Shown: piece after piece, positions 13,655 to 15,780 of the stretch
How positions within the stretch are numbered: the first letter of the stretch is position 1
Layout: each line of letters opens with the position of its first letter
DNA from: Candidatus Caccovivens faecavium
GTDB taxonomy: Bacteria > Bacillota > Clostridia > Christensenellales > UBA1242
DNA length: 15,780 bases
Reading direction: 5' to 3'
NCBI GenBank assembly: GCA_018715545.1
Contig: DVLK01000012.1
Location: 1-15,780 of the forward strand
Notes under the pieces: model-generated
The model's input: the letters and a program-made list of their open reading frames with translations, nothing else
Told to the model about the DNA's origin: nothing
Databases searched by the model: none
Made by a program: the position numbers and the translations under genes

Positions 13655-14557
13655 TTAGTTTTTTTTCTTAAATTTATTTATAAACAAGAAAACTCCAAGC
13701 AATACAATTGTTGAAATGCTTATCACCAAAATCAGTGCAAGTGTTGAAACATCATGGCCGAAAAACGACATTTTCACATCAAGCCCGCTGGCAATACCAT
13801 TTATCATTCCTTGTGGCAAAGTTTCTCTCATCCTATTTAAAACACTGTTTAAAAACCCTTGTCTGAACAAAACGGTTGCGTAAGTGCCTGGCAAAAGAGA
13901 AACAAAGTATTGCATACCTTGCCCCATTGTGCTAATCGGCATATATGCACCACAAATAAATCCGTATAAGGCAGAAACAAGAGTGCAAACCCCACTTACT
14001 ACTCCTTGGGAATGGGTGAAGGTCCAAATTATATTTGCTAAAATTGTACCAAAAAGCGAGGTTATAATAATCCCAAAAACAATTAATAAAATATCAACAA
14101 AAGTGATATAAAATCCAACACAGGCAAGATAAATTAGCCCGACTATGAGTAAAACAAAATTAATTATAAATGTAGAAAATAAATTTGCTAACACATAACT
14201 TAATTGAAGTGTACTTTTTTTAACTGGCGATACCATAAAGTCTATGTTTGCTCTATTTATTTTATCAATAACCATCATTCCTGAACAAAATGCAACAGTT
14301 ATACAAGAAGTTGCAAGAACGGATGAAAACAGCCACCCACCAGTGAGGGCGTCAATTAGGCTTTGGTCCAAATCAAAACCTTGGATTATTGAAAGAATGC
14401 TGTCTTCATAAGTTGATTTTAAAAAAGCTATAAAGAGAACAAGTAAAATAAGTGGGGTTATAAGTGAAACCAAAAAGGTCATTTTGTCTTTGAAGTATAA
14501 TTTTATATTTCGTAAAGTCAAATACCTCATCTTTCTTAGTTCTGACTGTTTATTCAT
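13655..14557 (-). CDS. ABC-2 type exporter permease (DrrB-like)
   Basis: The membrane subunit of an ABC exporter, 300 residues. After a basic cytoplasmic N-terminus that contains the family's amphipathic segment (LRNIKLYFKDKMTFL), six TM helices are seen near 27-46, 76-97, 121-147, 152-178, 186-205 and 271-294. An extracytoplasmic loop of about 65 residues lies before the last helix. SPVKKSTLQLSYVLANL (110-126) and the Gly/Pro-rich GFICGAYMPISTMGQGMQY (199-217) correspond to the conserved ABC-2 blocks, the latter including the usual P-x-x-x-M-P-like turn before LLPGTYA. The ATG overlaps the ATPase stop (ATGA, 4 nt), with AAGGAG five bases upstream. The substrate cannot be told; drug, antibiotic or polyketide export is common in the family. 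Confidence 0.9.
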   Translation of the reverse strand: MNKQSELRKMRYLTLRNIKLYFKDKMTFLVSLITPLILLVLFIAFLKSTYEDSILSIIQGFDLDQSLIDALTGGWLFSSVLATSCITVAFCSGMMVIDKINRANIDFMVSPVKKSTLQLSYVLANLFSTFIINFVLLIVGLIYLACVGFYITFVDILLIVFGIIITSLFGTILANIIWTFTHSQGVVSGVCTLVSALYGFICGAYMPISTMGQGMQYFVSLLPGTYATVLFRQGFLNSVLNRMRETLPQGMINGIASGLDVKMSFFGHDVSTLALILVISISTIVLLGVFLFINKFKKKN

Positions 14558-15468
14558 ATATTCTCCTTCAATTCTTTTCCTGTGATAGATAAAAAGACAT
14601 CATCCATTGAACCTTTTACAATTTCAATATCTTTAAATAGGTTGTTGTGCTTCACTAGAAAATTTTTCGCTTCATCTGTGCTTTTAAACAGTATTTCTAA
14701 GCAATTCTTTTCTTTTTTATATGGTATTTTTGCCTTATCTAAAATCTCAAAAATACTGTTGTCGTATTTATATGCTTTAATGTAATCGTTGGCGTACTTA
14801 TTCTTTAAAGTTAAAGGAGAACCTTCGGCAACAATTTTTCCACCATCAATAATAACAACATTATCGGCGATACTTGCTTCTTCCATATAATGAGTGGTTA
14901 ATAGCACTGTCAAATTTGTTGTTTTTCTTAATTCGTTAATCGTATCCCAAACAAGCTTTCTTGTCTTTGGGTCAAGCCCGGTTGTTGGTTCATCAAGTAT
15001 TAAAATATTGGGCTTATGTAAAAGTGCTCTCACAATATCCACTTTTCGTTTTTGACCACCACTTAACTTATCAAGTTGTTTTTTTAAGATTTGTCCGAGG
15101 TCAAGTTTATCTATGAAATATTTTAAATTATTTTCAAATTCTTTTTTGTCCATACCATAAAGCATTGCTCTATATCTTAAATTGTCATACACAGATAGTT
15201 TTTTATCAAGTACAGATGTTTGAAAAACAATTCCAATACTTGGTAAAATTTTAGAAATTTCATCCACTGAAAAATTATTAACAAAACAGTCGCCACTATC
15301 ACGCTTTAACACGCCAACAAGAATATTGATAGTTGTGCTTTTCCCTGCTCCATTTAACCCCAAAAAAGCAAACAACTCACCCTCTTCGACAGAAAATGTA
15401 ATATCATCAACTGCTTTTGTGTCGCCAAAAAATTTCTTTAAATTCCTTATCTCAATAATATGACTCAT
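14554..15468 (-). CDS. ABC exporter ATP-binding protein (DrrA-like)
   Basis: The cytoplasmic ATPase that powers the neighbouring ABC-2 permease. The 304 residues contain Walker A GLNGAGKST (37-45), Q-loop Gln83 (VFQTSVLD), ABC signature LSGGQ (135-139), Walker B ILILDE (155-160) followed by the D-loop (GLDP), and switch His193 (TTHYMEEA). The C-terminal 80 residues after about 220 form the accessory domain of DrrA-type exporters, ending in the typical MDDVFLSITGKE. Length is normal for the family. RBS AAAGGA precedes the ATG and a promoter lies 40 nt upstream. This gene and the permease form a two-gene operon with a 4-nt overlap and no accompanying regulator inside the window. Confidence 0.96.
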   Translation of the reverse strand: MSHIIEIRNLKKFFGDTKAVDDITFSVEEGELFAFLGLNGAGKSTTINILVGVLKRDSGDCFVNNFSVDEISKILPSIGIVFQTSVLDKKLSVYDNLRYRAMLYGMDKKEFENNLKYFIDKLDLGQILKKQLDKLSGGQKRKVDIVRALLHKPNILILDEPTTGLDPKTRKLVWDTINELRKTTNLTVLLTTHYMEEASIADNVVIIDGGKIVAEGSPLTLKNKYANDYIKAYKYDNSIFEILDKAKIPYKKEKNCLEILFKSTDEAKNFLVKHNNLFKDIEIVKGSMDDVFLSITGKELKENI

Positions 15469-15505
15469 AAAAATCCTTTAATTTTTTGATTTTCAATTTA
15501 AAATT

Positions 15506-15535
15506 ATTGTATCATAAAACTTTATGTATTGTCTA
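15506..15535 (-). promoter_or_regulatory. Promoter of the ABC exporter operon
   Basis: On the minus strand, TAGACA (15530-15535) is 18 nt from TACAAT (15506-15511), with an extended -10 TG (TGATACAAT). Confidence 0.6.
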
Positions 15536-15565
15536 TCGTATGGTGAAAAAATAAATCTATACGAT
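15535..15565. promoter_or_regulatory. Possible operator: 7-bp inverted repeat
   Basis: ATCGTAT (15535-15541) and ATACGAT (15559-15565) form an inverted repeat with a 17-nt spacer, abutting the -35 box of the ABC operon. It could bind a dimeric regulator. It is short, in AT-rich DNA, and could be chance. Confidence 0.3.
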
Positions 15566-15667
15566 AATAAAAGTGTGTATTGAAATAAAAAAGAATATAA
15601 ATTGACTATGTTGTTAGAGAAATTTAAAAAAACATAAAAGATACTTTAATATAATTTGGCTGTTAAA

Positions 15668-15721
15668 CGTGTGCTTGTCTTGATACAAGTGCTTCGCTTC
15701 GCTCCAGCAGACAAGCACACG
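15668..15721. repeat. Perfect 13-bp inverted repeat at window end
   Basis: CGTGTGCTTGTCT (15668-15680) and AGACAAGCACACG (15709-15721) pair perfectly across a 28-nt loop rich in GCTTCGCT. The stem length equals that of 196-269, but the sequence differs. A TAATATAAT box lies just upstream, near 15648-15656. The remaining bases to 15780 contain no recognisable gene; GCGGTTGC and GCAATCCGC near the end may form another stem that runs to the edge. Confidence 0.6.
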
Positions 15722-15780
15722 CAAATAATCTAATTGTGTTGCAAAAAGAGCGGTTGCTGGCAGGGCGTAACGCAATCCGC

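Overview
The window is an AT-rich bacterial chromosome segment with a Gram-positive, Firmicutes-like (Bacillota) gene set. The clues are a secG-rnr-smpB-ssrA block in the order usual for Firmicutes, a SpoIVFB-like membrane protease, strong Shine-Dalgarno sites (AAGGAG/GGAGG), and sigma-A-type promoters that often carry an extended -10. An uncultured clostridial lineage is my best guess. That is an inference; nothing in the window names a species.

Layout. Bases 2-199 hold the 3' end of a gene whose product is a probable surface or secreted protein. Bases 200-1099 contain no gene and are filled with hairpin-rich repeats. Then come a SpoIVFB-like M50 protease (+) and pyruvate kinase (-), which converge on a shared terminator. 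Divergent from pyk is a + strand operon: a 77-aa two-TM protein, SecG and RNase R, ended by a strong terminator. A separate promoter drives smpB, followed four bases later by ssrA (tmRNA, 390 nt). A second cluster of the same repeat family begins directly at the tmRNA CCA end (7381-7693). Next is a single gene for a membrane-anchored, very acidic coiled-coil protein, then a short intergenic region with a possible small RNA. A PMR1/SERCA-like P-type cation ATPase and an overlapping MFS-like membrane protein follow. They converge on a two-gene ABC exporter (- strand, DrrAB-like). The window ends in another long inverted repeat.

How the genes work together. SecG, RNase R, SmpB and tmRNA link protein export with rescue of stalled ribosomes and decay of the faulty mRNA. 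The P-type ATPase with its MFS-like partner, and the ABC exporter, are independent transport units. Pyruvate kinase is glycolytic housekeeping.

Most notable observations: (1) a modular intergenic repeat family whose hairpin arms change together between copies, found just after a coding gene and just after ssrA; (2) a tmRNA whose T-loop (AGCGTAA) departs from the near-universal TTCRANY pattern while the rest of the molecule looks intact, with a 17-codon tag ending in PCAA; (3) a conserved-looking but unrecognised EzrA-topology coiled-coil protein; (4) a P-type ATPase mRNA that looks leaderless, preceded by a candidate small RNA; (5) a two-TM protein next to SecG that may be a diverged SecG copy. 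I found no CRISPR array, defence system, transposase or integrase.
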